Source: an uncultured Flavobacteriaceae bacterium
GTDB lineage: Bacteria; Bacteroidota; Bacteroidia; Flavobacteriales; Flavobacteriaceae
Reading direction: 5' to 3'
NCBI GenBank assembly: GCA_947494825.1
Contig: CANLWN010000005.1
Location: forward strand, 186,001-250,000
DNA length: 64,000 bases
The notes under the pieces are model-generated. The model was not told where the DNA came from and did no database searches. It saw nothing but the letters and a program-made list of their open reading frames with translations. A program made the position numbers and the translations under genes. Positions 15,494 through 23,584 of the stretch are shown here, in pieces; position 1 is the first letter of the stretch; each line of letters starts with the position of its first letter.

Positions 15494-16132
15494 ATGAGCA
15501 CAAACAACAGATTTACAGAATTTTTAACGAAAGAGAATGCAATACTGACATTGATAGACCATCAAACAGGTCTATTAGCAAGTGTTAGAGACATCGACCC
15601 GCTCCTATTGCAAAATAATCTAAAAGCTTTGGCAACAATGGCTAAAGTAGCTGGAATTCCCGTGATTATTACTACTAGTATGGGAGATGGTCCAAATGGT
15701 CCTTTTTGGCAAGAGATATTAGATATCGTTCCCGATGCTACTATTATTGACAGACCAGGAGAAATAAACGCTTGGGACAATCCAGATTTTAAAGCTGCGA
15801 TTGACAAAACTGGAAGGAAGAAAGTTATTATGGCTGGTATTGTAACAGATGTATGCTTATTATTTCCAGCAATTTCAGCAATTCGTGATGGTTACGACCC
15901 TTATGCCGTTATTGATGCTTCGGGTACTTGGAACAAAATGGTACAAGATGTTACTACACATCGCTTATCTCAAGCTGGAGCAAAAGTTACCACTTGGGCA
16001 TCCGTAAATGCAGAATTAATGCATGATTGGAGAGATGAAAAATCTATGGAATTAGGTGGTGTTTTGGGACAGTTCACTTCTTATGGATGGGTTTATGAAA
16101 GCTATTTATCATCAGTAAAGCAGAGAAAATAA
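15494..16132 (+). CDS. Isochorismatase-family hydrolase (YcaC-like)
   Basis: Cysteine hydrolase of the isochorismatase-like superfamily, 212 residues. The catalytic triad is visible: Asp22 in LIDHQTG, Lys110 in GRKKVIM and Cys121 in VTDVCLLF. The sequence is closer to YcaC-type hydrolases of unknown substrate than to true isochorismatases, since it lacks the aryl-carrier domain and any siderophore neighbours. It lies in a MarR-controlled operon with a pirin. Confidence 0.88.
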   Translation: MSTNNRFTEFLTKENAILTLIDHQTGLLASVRDIDPLLLQNNLKALATMAKVAGIPVIITTSMGDGPNGPFWQEILDIVPDATIIDRPGEINAWDNPDFKAAIDKTGRKKVIMAGIVTDVCLLFPAISAIRDGYDPYAVIDASGTWNKMVQDVTTHRLSQAGAKVTTWASVNAELMHDWRDEKSMELGGVLGQFTSYGWVYESYLSSVKQRK

Positions 16133-16233
16133 AGCGAGGGTATTTTCTAAAATTAAGTTCAACTATTGGAGTTCTATTTGGACCTTCTAGTTGGGCTTTT
16201 GCAAACATATTTAATTAAGAAAAACCATATAAA
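16133..16233 (+). pseudogene. Possible remnant of a deleted gene (C-terminal fragment)
   Basis: The gap between isochorismatase and pirin contains, in one frame, a short hydrophobic protein-like stretch ending at a TAA near 16218 (GVLFGPSSWAFANIF). It has no start codon and may be the tail of a gene lost by deletion. This is weak evidence. Confidence 0.25.
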
Positions 16234-16959
16234 ATGAAATTACATATAAAATCAAAACAGGAACAACAAAGCGTTTCACTTTTTGGTGGGAGTCTCTATG
16301 AAAACAAACCTCTCTCTGGGGAGCCTTTATACTCAAACCTTATTTATTGGGCTAACGTAGAAGCAATTGAAGAAGGCGCTTTTCCAATGCACCCACACGA
16401 AGGCATAGAAATACTTACTTTTATTTTTGAAGGTGGTTTAGAACATTACGATACAGCTACCAACAAATGGACTCCTTTACCAGCTGATGGCGTACAACAT
16501 GTCCAAGCGGGAAGTGGTTTACAACACTCTGAAAAATATTGGAAAGGTTCAAGAGCTTTTCAAATATGGTTTGACCCAGATTTTAGTAAATCATTACAGA
16601 AAGCTCCTTATTACAAGGATTACCAAGCCAACGCTTTTCAATGGGAACGTGAAAATGGTTATGAGGTAAAATCATATGCAGGAGAAGATGCGCCAATACA
16701 AACGGATGCTTCTGGTATTTCCATAAAACGATATAAGTTACCAAAAGGGAACCATACTATAGATTTGGATAAGAATAGCTTTCATTCATTCTATCTAATG
16801 GAAGGTAGCATTGAAATTGATGGGAATAAAATGCTAAAAGATAGTTTTACAAAAACAAGTAATATAGATGGAATAAACCTGAATGCTACAGAAGTTAGTG
16901 AACTGTTTATTTTACAGTCCCCGATTAAAATCAACTATAAAAAGATAACTGATAGGTAA
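16234..16959 (+). CDS. Pirin-family cupin protein
   Basis: A 241-residue bicupin of the pirin family. The N-terminal cupin carries the metal-site motif HPHEGIE (residues 53-59), with further His/Glu in LEHYDT and the QAGSGLQHSE segment. A C-terminal pirin domain follows (about 165-235). Bacterial pirins bind iron and some act as quercetinases. Together with the isochorismatase it suggests stress-induced handling of small aromatic compounds, which is inference. Confidence 0.9.
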   Translation: MKLHIKSKQEQQSVSLFGGSLYENKPLSGEPLYSNLIYWANVEAIEEGAFPMHPHEGIEILTFIFEGGLEHYDTATNKWTPLPADGVQHVQAGSGLQHSEKYWKGSRAFQIWFDPDFSKSLQKAPYYKDYQANAFQWERENGYEVKSYAGEDAPIQTDASGISIKRYKLPKGNHTIDLDKNSFHSFYLMEGSIEIDGNKMLKDSFTKTSNIDGINLNATEVSELFILQSPIKINYKKITDR

Positions 16960-16960
16960 A

Positions 16961-17188
16961 ATGGCTGTAAATAAAGAACCTAAAAAATGGAAGATGGCAA
17001 TCATAGTTTGGATTGCCATTGTTCCTTTAATTTTTACTATTATGCCATTTTTCAAGCCAAGATTACTAGCATTAGGGTTAAATGCAATTTTAGCTGAACT
17101 ACTTTTAACAACAGTTTTGGTAATGCTAATGGTTTATGTGGCTCAACCTTTTCTGATGAAATTATTTCGGAATTGGTTAAGTAAATAA
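16961..17188 (+). CDS. Small two-helix membrane protein
   Basis: A 75-residue membrane protein beginning 1 bp after the pirin stop codon. It has two hydrophobic segments (about 12-31 and 36-63) and basic ends. Comparable segments are found at the C-terminus of some antibiotic-biosynthesis-monooxygenase proteins. Function unknown; it is the last gene of the MarR operon. Confidence 0.7.
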   Translation: MAVNKEPKKWKMAIIVWIAIVPLIFTIMPFFKPRLLALGLNAILAELLLTTVLVMLMVYVAQPFLMKLFRNWLSK

Positions 17189-17327
17189 AACTGGCTAGAA
17201 TAAGATGGATAATTAATTATCTCGGTACTATGGCAAAAAATCATATTCTTTGGTTTATCAAAAATTAGTTGTCCCCAAAACAAGGCTATCACTTATGAGA
17301 TGTACCTTATGGTATAAGATATATGCA

Positions 17328-18569
17328 TTAGGCTATTTTACTTTCTTTTTCTTTGAACCGTTCTAGAAGGTTACTTATATCCTCGCTTATTTTAGTCTCA
17401 ACTACTCTAGCATAAATTTGTGTTGTCGAAAGTTTGGTATGCCCTAAAAGTTTGGATACGGTTTCTATAGGCACACCATTTGAAAGCATGACCGTTGTTG
17501 CAAAGGTATGTCTGGCAACATGAAAGGTGATGTTCTTATGAATGCCACAAGCCGTTGCTATTTCCTTTAAATAGGTATTGGTCTTTTGATTGGAACTTAT
17601 AGGCAATATGTTGGCGGTAAAGTCCGTTTCTTTTATGGTTCTGTACTTTTCCAATATTGACCATGCTTTGGGCAGTATGGGGATTTTTATCAATTCATCT
17701 GTTTTTTCTCTTTTGGTATGTATCCAGTAGTTGTTGTCAATCCCTCTAACGATGTGGATGTTTTTAAGTTCCTTTATATCGACATAGGACAAGCCTGTAT
17801 AACAGGAAAATATAAAGCAGTCCTTTATTCGTTCCAATCGTTCCACTTTAAATTCAGTGGTTTCCAATAGCTCCAGTTCTCTTTGGCTTAAATATTCTCT
17901 ATCGTACTTGTTATACTTTAACTGAAACTGTTTAAATGGGTTTTTAGCCATCCATTCCAGCTTAATGGCTAGGTTTATTATTTTCTTGAAACGTTCCAGA
18001 TGCTTCATAACACCATTGTTGTTTAAAACATGTTGGCTTTTGGAATTTTTATAGTTCCTCAAATAGTGTTCAAAATCTGTGATAAACCTAAAGTTCAACT
18101 GTTTTAGGTAGAGGTCTTTTACTTTTCTTTTTTTAAGCAAAAATCGTTGTAAATACTTTTCTGTGGTATAATAGTTTTTCATGGTTCCTGCTTTGAGAAC
18201 ATGAACCATATTATCATTGTGATAAGCTATTAATTCTTTTAATGTTTTGCTGGTATCGTCTTCTCCCAGATATCGGGACTTAATGGCATTCGAGGTTATT
18301 ATTTTATCCTCTTCTATGAGCTGTTTGTGGCATTGGAGTAGTTTACCATACACTTGGTCTAAATAGGCGTTCAGGGCTCTTATTTTTTCTGAATTTCCCC
18401 TACCCCTGTTTTTGGTGGAATCCCATTGTGTGGAATTTGCACACCTTTTTAGACTGATTTCGGCTCTTTTACCGTTAACATTTATGCGTGCATAAACGTT
18501 AAGCTCTTCGAGGTTGCTTCTTGATTTTCTTGTAAAGAAAGTAATGGAAAAGGTGCTTAATGTCTTCAT
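17328..18569 (-). CDS. Tyrosine recombinase (island integrase, IntDOT-like)
   Basis: Site-specific integrase, 413 residues from the ATG at 18569 (a longer frame opens at 18602; the chosen start gives the usual MKTLSTFSI opening). Domains: arm-binding (about 5-85), SAM-like core-binding (about 100-205), catalytic domain (about 210-400). Catalytic residues: HVARHTF supplies His and Arg, LLGHTKLSTTQIYARV supplies His and the nucleophilic Tyr. At the first Arg position it has Ser (CYTGLSYVDI), as reported for IntDOT of CTnDOT. It lies 225 bp from the tRNA-Pro attachment site. Confidence 0.93.
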   Translation of the reverse strand: MKTLSTFSITFFTRKSRSNLEELNVYARINVNGKRAEISLKRCANSTQWDSTKNRGRGNSEKIRALNAYLDQVYGKLLQCHKQLIEEDKIITSNAIKSRYLGEDDTSKTLKELIAYHNDNMVHVLKAGTMKNYYTTEKYLQRFLLKKRKVKDLYLKQLNFRFITDFEHYLRNYKNSKSQHVLNNNGVMKHLERFKKIINLAIKLEWMAKNPFKQFQLKYNKYDREYLSQRELELLETTEFKVERLERIKDCFIFSCYTGLSYVDIKELKNIHIVRGIDNNYWIHTKREKTDELIKIPILPKAWSILEKYRTIKETDFTANILPISSNQKTNTYLKEIATACGIHKNITFHVARHTFATTVMLSNGVPIETVSKLLGHTKLSTTQIYARVVETKISEDISNLLERFKEKESKIA

Positions 18570-18663
18570 TTTAAGTGACTTTGATTGAACAATAATTTGC
18601 AAATACGAAAGTCAAATCATGCTTCAAAGTCTCATAAAGTTAGTACATTTTTGATGAAATATT

Positions 18664-18682
18664 GCACACCTAATTGCACACC
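18664..18682. promoter_or_regulatory. Right integrase arm-type sites (candidate)
   Basis: Two direct copies of TTGCACACC, 12 bases apart, lie between the integrase start and the attachment core. The pair matches the left-end site at 7071-7089. Confidence 0.5.
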
Positions 18683-18735
18683 TTTTATATGGTTTTAAAT
18701 GGTTTTATTGGGTATCAAAAAAAATGTATAAAAAC

Positions 18736-18771
18736 AAAAAACACTGAAAATCAAATGATTAACAGTGTTTT
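18736..18771 (-). terminator. Terminator downstream of tRNA-Pro
   Basis: AAAACACTG (ending 18746) pairs with CAGTGTTTT (18763-18771), with an inner AATCA/TGATT pairing. Read on the minus strand it is followed by a T-rich run. It would end tRNA-Pro transcription inside the island, in front of the integrase. Confidence 0.65.
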
Positions 18772-18793
18772 GTTTTGACCTATTTCTAGGTTC

Positions 18794-18806
18794 GTCGGGG
18801 TGGCAG
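18794..18806. repeat. Right attachment core, within tRNA-Pro
   Basis: GTCGGGGTGGCAG, the 3' end of tRNA-Pro plus one base, identical to the left core at 6997-7009. The intact tRNA is kept at this end. Confidence 0.85.
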
Positions 18807-18869
18807 GATTCGAACCTGCGACCTCCTGCTCCCAAAGCAGGCGCGATAACCGGGCTACGCTACACCCCG
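18795..18869 (-). tRNA. tRNA-Pro(TGG)
   Basis: Cloverleaf of about 75 bases: acceptor CGGGGTG with CACCCCG and discriminator A, anticodon stem CCTGC/GCAGG around loop TTTGGGA (anticodon TGG), T arm GCAGG-TTCGAAT-CCTGC. CCA is not encoded. Its 3' end is the integration site of the island. Confidence 0.97.
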
Positions 18870-19157
18870 AAATGGTGTAAATTTCAATTTGTCAATAACC
18901 AAATCCCGATCAAAGGACATGGCAGCGCCGTGGCGCGATAACCGTGCGGAGCTTGTTCGCCACAGCTTTTTCCAAAGCGAAGGAGAACTACACCCCGAAA
19001 TGGTGTAAATTTCAATTTGTCAATAGCCAAATCCCGGTCAAAGGACATGGCAGCGCCGTGGCGCGATAAACAGGGCGGAGCCTGTCCGCCGCAGCTTTTT
19101 CCAAAGCGGAGGGGAACTACAGCCCGAAATGGTGCAGATTTCAAGGAGAACTACACC
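18861..19157. repeat. Tandem repeat of about 128 bp derived in part from tRNA-Pro
   Basis: Units start at 18861, 18989 and 19118 with TACACCCCGAAATGGTG or close variants (TACAGCCCG in the third), giving periods of 128 and 129 bp; the third is cut short near 19142. Each full unit contains GCGCGATAA followed by altered sequence and then CTACACCCCGAA, matching the 5' part of tRNA-Pro and its upstream flank. It looks like repeated duplication of the tRNA 5' end, with decay of the tRNA part. The open frames through it are repeat artefacts. Confidence 0.8.
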
Positions 19158-19197
19158 TTAACTGATAAAAATTCGAAAAAAATAAAAAAAGAAAAAG

Positions 19198-19281
19198 CGG
19201 AGAGACCGGGACTCGAACCCGGGCGACACTTACGCGTCGACAGATTAGCAATCTGCTCCGTTACCACTCCGGCACCTCTCC
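19198..19281 (-). tRNA. tRNA-Ser(GCT)
   Basis: A class II tRNA with a long variable arm: acceptor GGAGAGG with CTCTCC, anticodon stem/loop AGATT-GCT-AATCT (anticodon GCT), variable stem TCGACGCGTAAGTGTCG, T arm CCCGGGTTCGAGTCCCGG. CCA is not encoded. Confidence 0.96.
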
Positions 19282-19406
19282 TGTATTTTCAAAGACCTAA
19301 CCCTATAACTATAGGTGAAAAAGCGGATGCAAATGTACTTCTTCATACATTAGAACGCAACTATTTTTATATTTTTTTATGTGAATTATGACCTGTTGCA
19401 AACCTT

Positions 19407-21455
19407 TTATTCCGGGTACTCCACACGCAGGTGATAGATATTGGTCAACTTTTGTTTCAGTATTTTTTTGATGATCTCAATTTCCTTAAAAGTAATGTTT
19501 GCGTTCAGAAATTGATTGGCCTGCATTTGCCCGGCAACAATCTTGTCCACAAACTCGCTTATCATCAAAAAGGTAGGGTTCTTGAGGCTTTTTGAGGCCG
19601 CTTCCACGGAATCGGCCATCATCAGGATTGCCGTCTCCTTGGAAAAGGGTACGGGCCCCGGATATCTAAAGTCGGCTTCGTCCACCCCTTCATGCCGCTC
19701 TTGCTGTCTTTTGTAAAAATAGAAGACCAGATTGGTCCCATGATGGGTGCGGATAAAATCGATCACCCGGTCTGGGAGTCTGTTTTTTCTAGCGATTTCA
19801 ATACCCTCTATGACATGGTCTATAATGATTTTGGCGCTGTCCTTGGGCGATAGTTCATCATGGGGGTTTACACTGGTGACCTGATTTTCTGTAAAATAGG
19901 TGGGGCGGTTCATTTTACCAATGTCATGGTATAGTGCCCCCACCCTGACCAACATGGCGTTGGCTCCGATCTCGTTCGCTGCTGCTTCGGCAAGATTGGC
20001 CACCTGCAGGGAATGGTGAAAGGTTCCCGGCGCTTTATTGGAAAGCTCCTTTAACAACTTGGAATTTGTATCCGAGAGTTCCAAAAGCGAAACATCGGAG
20101 ACCAGGCCAAAGATTTTTTCATAGATATATATCAGGGGCTGTGCAAACAAGGTGATCATTCCGTTCAAAAGGAAAAAGCCAAACACCAGCCACTGTATGT
20201 TCTCTAGATTGCCCTCGTGTATGATATGGAAAGCCAAATAGCCAATGATATATATCAGGGTAATCTGGCCCACCGAAATAAAGAGGTTGGCACGTTTGTA
20301 AAGTTCGGATATGGTGAGGATCGTCACAATTCCTGCGATGATCTGCAAAAAGATATATTCAAAGCTATTGGGTACCACAAAACCCAAAATCAAAACGGTA
20401 AGCACGTGGACAAAAAGCCCTAGTCGTGCGTCAAAAAATGTTTTGAGGATTAGGGGAAGAATACACAAGGGGACCACGAACACATAGCTTTCATTATATT
20501 TTACCACCAAGGTGGTCACAAAGACCATGAGGAGAATATTGAAAAATATAAAGGTGACCTTGGTGTTGTTCCGATAGATCTCCTTTCGGTATTTCTTAAG
20601 AAAGAGCAGGAGCATCATCAGTACCAGGGCCACGAGGATTGTATAGCCGAACAAAATGAAATAGAAGTTGTTTGCGGCCCATAGTTCCGACTCGTACTCT
20701 GCTTTAAGGGAGTTGAGTATTTTATGGTTCTCCGCTTCCACCACCTCTCCCTTGGCAATGATAAGTTGGCCCTCGTCTATATTCCCCCGGGTAAAGGAAA
20801 TTTGGGAAAGTTCGTCCTCTTGTTCCTTCTGTGAGAGGTTCCTATCCAAGAACACATTGGGTCTTACAATATCCGCAAAAAGGTTCTCAAATGCGGACAA
20901 TGAGCTCCCTTGACCTCGATTTCCCAATACATTCCGTATTATCGGGTTAATCTCTTCCAGGCTTAACAGTTCCGTTGAAGCTATTCGCCTGGCCTCGTTG
21001 TCCTGTAGGAGGTACACCCACTCCCTAGCCTGTTCCTTTTCATTCTTCCGCAACAGGCCTTTTTCATAAATTTCCTCTAAAATCTGCTTCCCTGCATTTT
21101 CCAATGATCGGCGCTGCCCCCGGCTGAACCTTTCCGTTGGAAAACGGTTCAAAAACTGCTGATCAAAGGCCTTGTACGCCTCCTCCACCACGGTATCGTT
21201 GTACACATAATAATCTGTTCTCTTATTTAAAATGGCCTGCCGTTCCTCCTCCAGCTCCGCAGCTGTCTTTTTTATGGAAAAATCAAAGGGTGCGTTCAGA
21301 TTATCGTACTGCCAGGGCTTCCCTTTTTGAAACTCATATTTAAACTGCCCGCCTCTTGGAAAGAAAAACACGATTAAGCAAATAGATACCAAATAGAGGA
21401 AGTATTTGTATATAAGGGATTGATTTTTATATAAGCCGTCCAAGAATTTGCGCAT
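19407..21455 (-). CDS. PgpH-like 7TM HD phosphohydrolase (c-di-AMP phosphodiesterase family)
   Basis: A 682-residue membrane protein: one N-terminal helix (about 15-35), a large extracytoplasmic 7TMR-HDED region (about 45-270), seven membrane helices (about 275-475), then a cytoplasmic HD domain (about 490-680). The HD site shows HHSLQVANLA, YHDIGKM and THHGT, giving the His/Asp metal ligands. Homologues such as Listeria PgpH hydrolyse cyclic di-AMP. Length and domain order match the family. It is a single gene, divergent from the thiolase gene. Confidence 0.92.
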   Translation of the reverse strand: MRKFLDGLYKNQSLIYKYFLYLVSICLIVFFFPRGGQFKYEFQKGKPWQYDNLNAPFDFSIKKTAAELEEERQAILNKRTDYYVYNDTVVEEAYKAFDQQFLNRFPTERFSRGQRRSLENAGKQILEEIYEKGLLRKNEKEQAREWVYLLQDNEARRIASTELLSLEEINPIIRNVLGNRGQGSSLSAFENLFADIVRPNVFLDRNLSQKEQEDELSQISFTRGNIDEGQLIIAKGEVVEAENHKILNSLKAEYESELWAANNFYFILFGYTILVALVLMMLLLFLKKYRKEIYRNNTKVTFIFFNILLMVFVTTLVVKYNESYVFVVPLCILPLILKTFFDARLGLFVHVLTVLILGFVVPNSFEYIFLQIIAGIVTILTISELYKRANLFISVGQITLIYIIGYLAFHIIHEGNLENIQWLVFGFFLLNGMITLFAQPLIYIYEKIFGLVSDVSLLELSDTNSKLLKELSNKAPGTFHHSLQVANLAEAAANEIGANAMLVRVGALYHDIGKMNRPTYFTENQVTSVNPHDELSPKDSAKIIIDHVIEGIEIARKNRLPDRVIDFIRTHHGTNLVFYFYKRQQERHEGVDEADFRYPGPVPFSKETAILMMADSVEAASKSLKNPTFLMISEFVDKIVAGQMQANQFLNANITFKEIEIIKKILKQKLTNIYHLRVEYPE

Positions 21456-21574
21456 GCGGAAAGGTATCTATGCTCAAAAATAGAAAAATATAAATTCAAA
21501 AAGGGGCTTTTGCATGTATTCCCATCCGCATTGCACATTAATTTATTAATTTCGTAGCGCTAAATTTGAATGAT

Positions 21575-22753
21575 ATGAAGGATGTAGTAATTGTCTCCGT
21601 AGCGAGAACACCCATAGGAAGTTTTATGGGGACTTTATCAAGTATACCCGCGCCCAAGTTGGGCGCCATAGCCATAAAGGGGGCCTTGGAAAAAATCAAC
21701 CTAGGGCCAGAAATGGTAGAAGAGGTGCTTATGGGCAATGTGGTCCAGGCCGGAACGGGCCAGGCCCCGGCGCGTCAAGCGGCCATTTATGCAGGAATAC
21801 CGGATTCGGTTCCTTGTACCACTATTAACAAGGTCTGTGCCTCCGGTATGAAATCGGTGATGCAGGCGGCACAATCCATAGCCTTGGGAGACACTTCCAT
21901 CGTAGTTGCAGGGGGTATGGAGAACATGAGCCTAATTCCACATTACGTCCATATGCGAACAGGGCAAAAATTTGGCCCGGCCACTTTGATAGACGGCATG
22001 CAAAGAGATGGGTTGGTAGACGTTTACGATCAAAATGCCATGGGGGTATGTGCCGATGCCTGTGCTGTAGAGCACGATTTTAGTCGGGAAGACCAGGATG
22101 CTTTTGCGGTACAGTCCTATCAACGATCCGCCGATGCCTGGACCTCCGGGAAGTTTGCCCAAGAAGTAGTTCCCGTAGAGGTACCGCAACGACGGGGGGA
22201 GCCCCTTGTGGTTACCGAGGATGAAGAATTCAAAAATGTAAAACTTGAAAAAATCCCGGCACTACGCCCGGCCTTTACCAAAGAGGGTACCGTAACCGCT
22301 GCCAACGCCTCAACAATCAATGATGGTGCTGCGGCGCTGGTATTGATGAGTGCGGAAAAGGCCAAGGAATTGAACCTGGAACCCTTGGCCACCATTAAAA
22401 GTTATGCCGATGCGGCGCAAGAACCTAAATGGTTTACCACAGCGCCTGCAAAGGCCCTGCCCAAAGCCATAGCCAAAGCGGGGATTACGATCGGGGAGGT
22501 AGATTATTTTGAATTTAACGAAGCGTTTGCCGTTGTGGGTCTTGCCAACATGAAACTTTTGGGTCTTTCCGATGCCAACGTGAATGTGAACGGTGGGGCT
22601 GTTTCACTTGGGCATCCTTTAGGGTGCTCTGGCGCAAGAATAATCATTACCTTACTGAGCGTCATGCAACAAAACAATGGAAAAACCGGAGCGGCGGCCA
22701 TATGCAATGGTGGGGGCGGTGCATCTGCAATCGTTTTGGAAAGAAAACAATAA
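21575..22753 (+). CDS. Acetyl-CoA C-acyltransferase (thiolase)
   Basis: Thiolase of the acetyl-CoA acetyltransferase type, 392 residues. It condenses or cleaves acyl-CoA with acetyl-CoA. Catalytic residues are visible: the nucleophilic Cys in INKVCASGMK (about 87) and the His and Cys of GHPLGCSGAR near the C-terminus. I chose the ATG at 21575 (MKDVVIVSVARTPIG); a TTG at 21566 would add three residues. TAAATTTG at 21561-21568 is a perfect -7 box, so the transcript may start at or next to the ATG and be nearly leaderless. Followed by the NlpC/P60 gene after 23 bp. Confidence 0.93.
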   Translation: MKDVVIVSVARTPIGSFMGTLSSIPAPKLGAIAIKGALEKINLGPEMVEEVLMGNVVQAGTGQAPARQAAIYAGIPDSVPCTTINKVCASGMKSVMQAAQSIALGDTSIVVAGGMENMSLIPHYVHMRTGQKFGPATLIDGMQRDGLVDVYDQNAMGVCADACAVEHDFSREDQDAFAVQSYQRSADAWTSGKFAQEVVPVEVPQRRGEPLVVTEDEEFKNVKLEKIPALRPAFTKEGTVTAANASTINDGAAALVLMSAEKAKELNLEPLATIKSYADAAQEPKWFTTAPAKALPKAIAKAGITIGEVDYFEFNEAFAVVGLANMKLLGLSDANVNVNGGAVSLGHPLGCSGARIIITLLSVMQQNNGKTGAAAICNGGGGASAIVLERKQ

Positions 22754-22776
22754 ATACTCCGCAGTAAAGCAAACCT

Positions 22777-23529
22777 ATGCAATACGGTATTTGCCACCTA
22801 AGTATTACTCCCGTAAGAGTAAGTGCCGATCATACGAGCGAAATGACCACCCAACTGTTGTACGGAGATCATTTTAAGGTGCTCGAACATCGGAAAGACT
22901 GGAGTAGAATACGCATTGCCTATGATCAGTACGAAGGGTGGGTAGATAACAAGCAATTTACCCTGGTGAGCGCTGAAGCCTATGGGGAGTTAGATAAGGC
23001 AAGGCCTTCAAAAATCGCTACAGATCTGGTTTCTTTCTGCAGTACGGGCAACAACGTATTGATTCCTGTGGTATTGGGTTCTTCCCTGCAACACCTATCC
23101 TTGCTGGACCATACTTATGAGGGCAAATGTGTAAGTGGTATCCAAGAAAAGGACAAGCTTATAAATACCGCACTGCTCTTTCTTAACGCGCCGTATTTAT
23201 GGGGTGGTAAAACGCCCTTTGGCATAGATTGTTCCGGGCTTGCCCAGATGGTCTATAAAATCAATGGCCATACCTTGGCAAGAAATGCTGCCGATCAGGC
23301 CGGCCAGGGTGAAGCCTTGAGTTTCATTGAAGAAAGTGAGGCAGGGGACCTGGCCTTTTTTGACAATAGCGAGGGAATTATAGACCATGTGGGTCTTGTT
23401 ATGAAGAACAACTATGTAATACACGCCCATGGAAAGGTGAGAATAGACCGCTTGGACCATACCGGAATTTTTAATACAGAGACCGGCAGGTACACACATA
23501 AGCTGCGGGTTATCAAAAAAATAATCTAA
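22777..23529 (+). CDS. NlpC/P60 cysteine peptidase with N-terminal SH3-like domain
   Basis: Peptidoglycan-directed gamma-D-glutamyl-diamino acid endopeptidase of family C40, 250 residues. An SH3b-like segment (about 1-65, VRVSADHTSEMTTQLLYGD and WSRIRIAYDQYEGWV) is followed by the catalytic domain (about 125-245): Cys in GIDCSGLAQ, His in IDHVGLV, and the third polar residue in VIHAHG. No signal peptide is evident, which is common for this flavobacterial form. Followed by a strong bidirectional terminator. Confidence 0.9.
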   Translation: MQYGICHLSITPVRVSADHTSEMTTQLLYGDHFKVLEHRKDWSRIRIAYDQYEGWVDNKQFTLVSAEAYGELDKARPSKIATDLVSFCSTGNNVLIPVVLGSSLQHLSLLDHTYEGKCVSGIQEKDKLINTALLFLNAPYLWGGKTPFGIDCSGLAQMVYKINGHTLARNAADQAGQGEALSFIEESEAGDLAFFDNSEGIIDHVGLVMKNNYVIHAHGKVRIDRLDHTGIFNTETGRYTHKLRVIKKII

Positions 23530-23530
23530 A

Positions 23531-23564
23531 AAAAAGGCCCTGAAATTCATTTCAGGGCCTTTTT
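23531..23564. terminator. Bidirectional terminator
   Basis: AAAAAGGCCCTGAAAT and ATTTCAGGGCCTTTTT form a 16-bp perfect stem with a 2-base loop, with A- and T-runs on both sides. It separates the convergent NlpC/P60 and TPR genes. Confidence 0.95.
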
Positions 23565-23584
23565 AATGTGTTTAAAAGCTAATG

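Larger units (their letters stand above)
6997..18806. mobile_element. Genomic island integrated in tRNA-Pro, about 11.8 kb
   Basis: Bounded by a 13-bp direct repeat GTCGGGGTGGCAG at 6997-7009 and 18794-18806. The right copy is the 3' end of tRNA-Pro, the left copy a remnant. The integrase lies next to the tRNA end. Probable integrase arm sites occur near both ends: 7071-7089 and 18664-18682 share 16 of 19 bases, with TTGCACAC repeated twice at the right. The interior is much more AT-rich than the flanks. Contents: DUF2779 nuclease, two reverse transcriptases with a candidate ncRNA, XRE, RadC, MarR, isochorismatase, pirin, a small membrane protein and the integrase. No relaxase or conjugation genes are visible, so it is likely mobilised in trans or immobile. 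Confidence 0.88.

Noticed and set aside
18884-19391. Open frames across the tandem repeats and tRNA-Ser
   Set aside because: They read through tRNA-derived tandem repeats and a tRNA gene, so they are artefacts.
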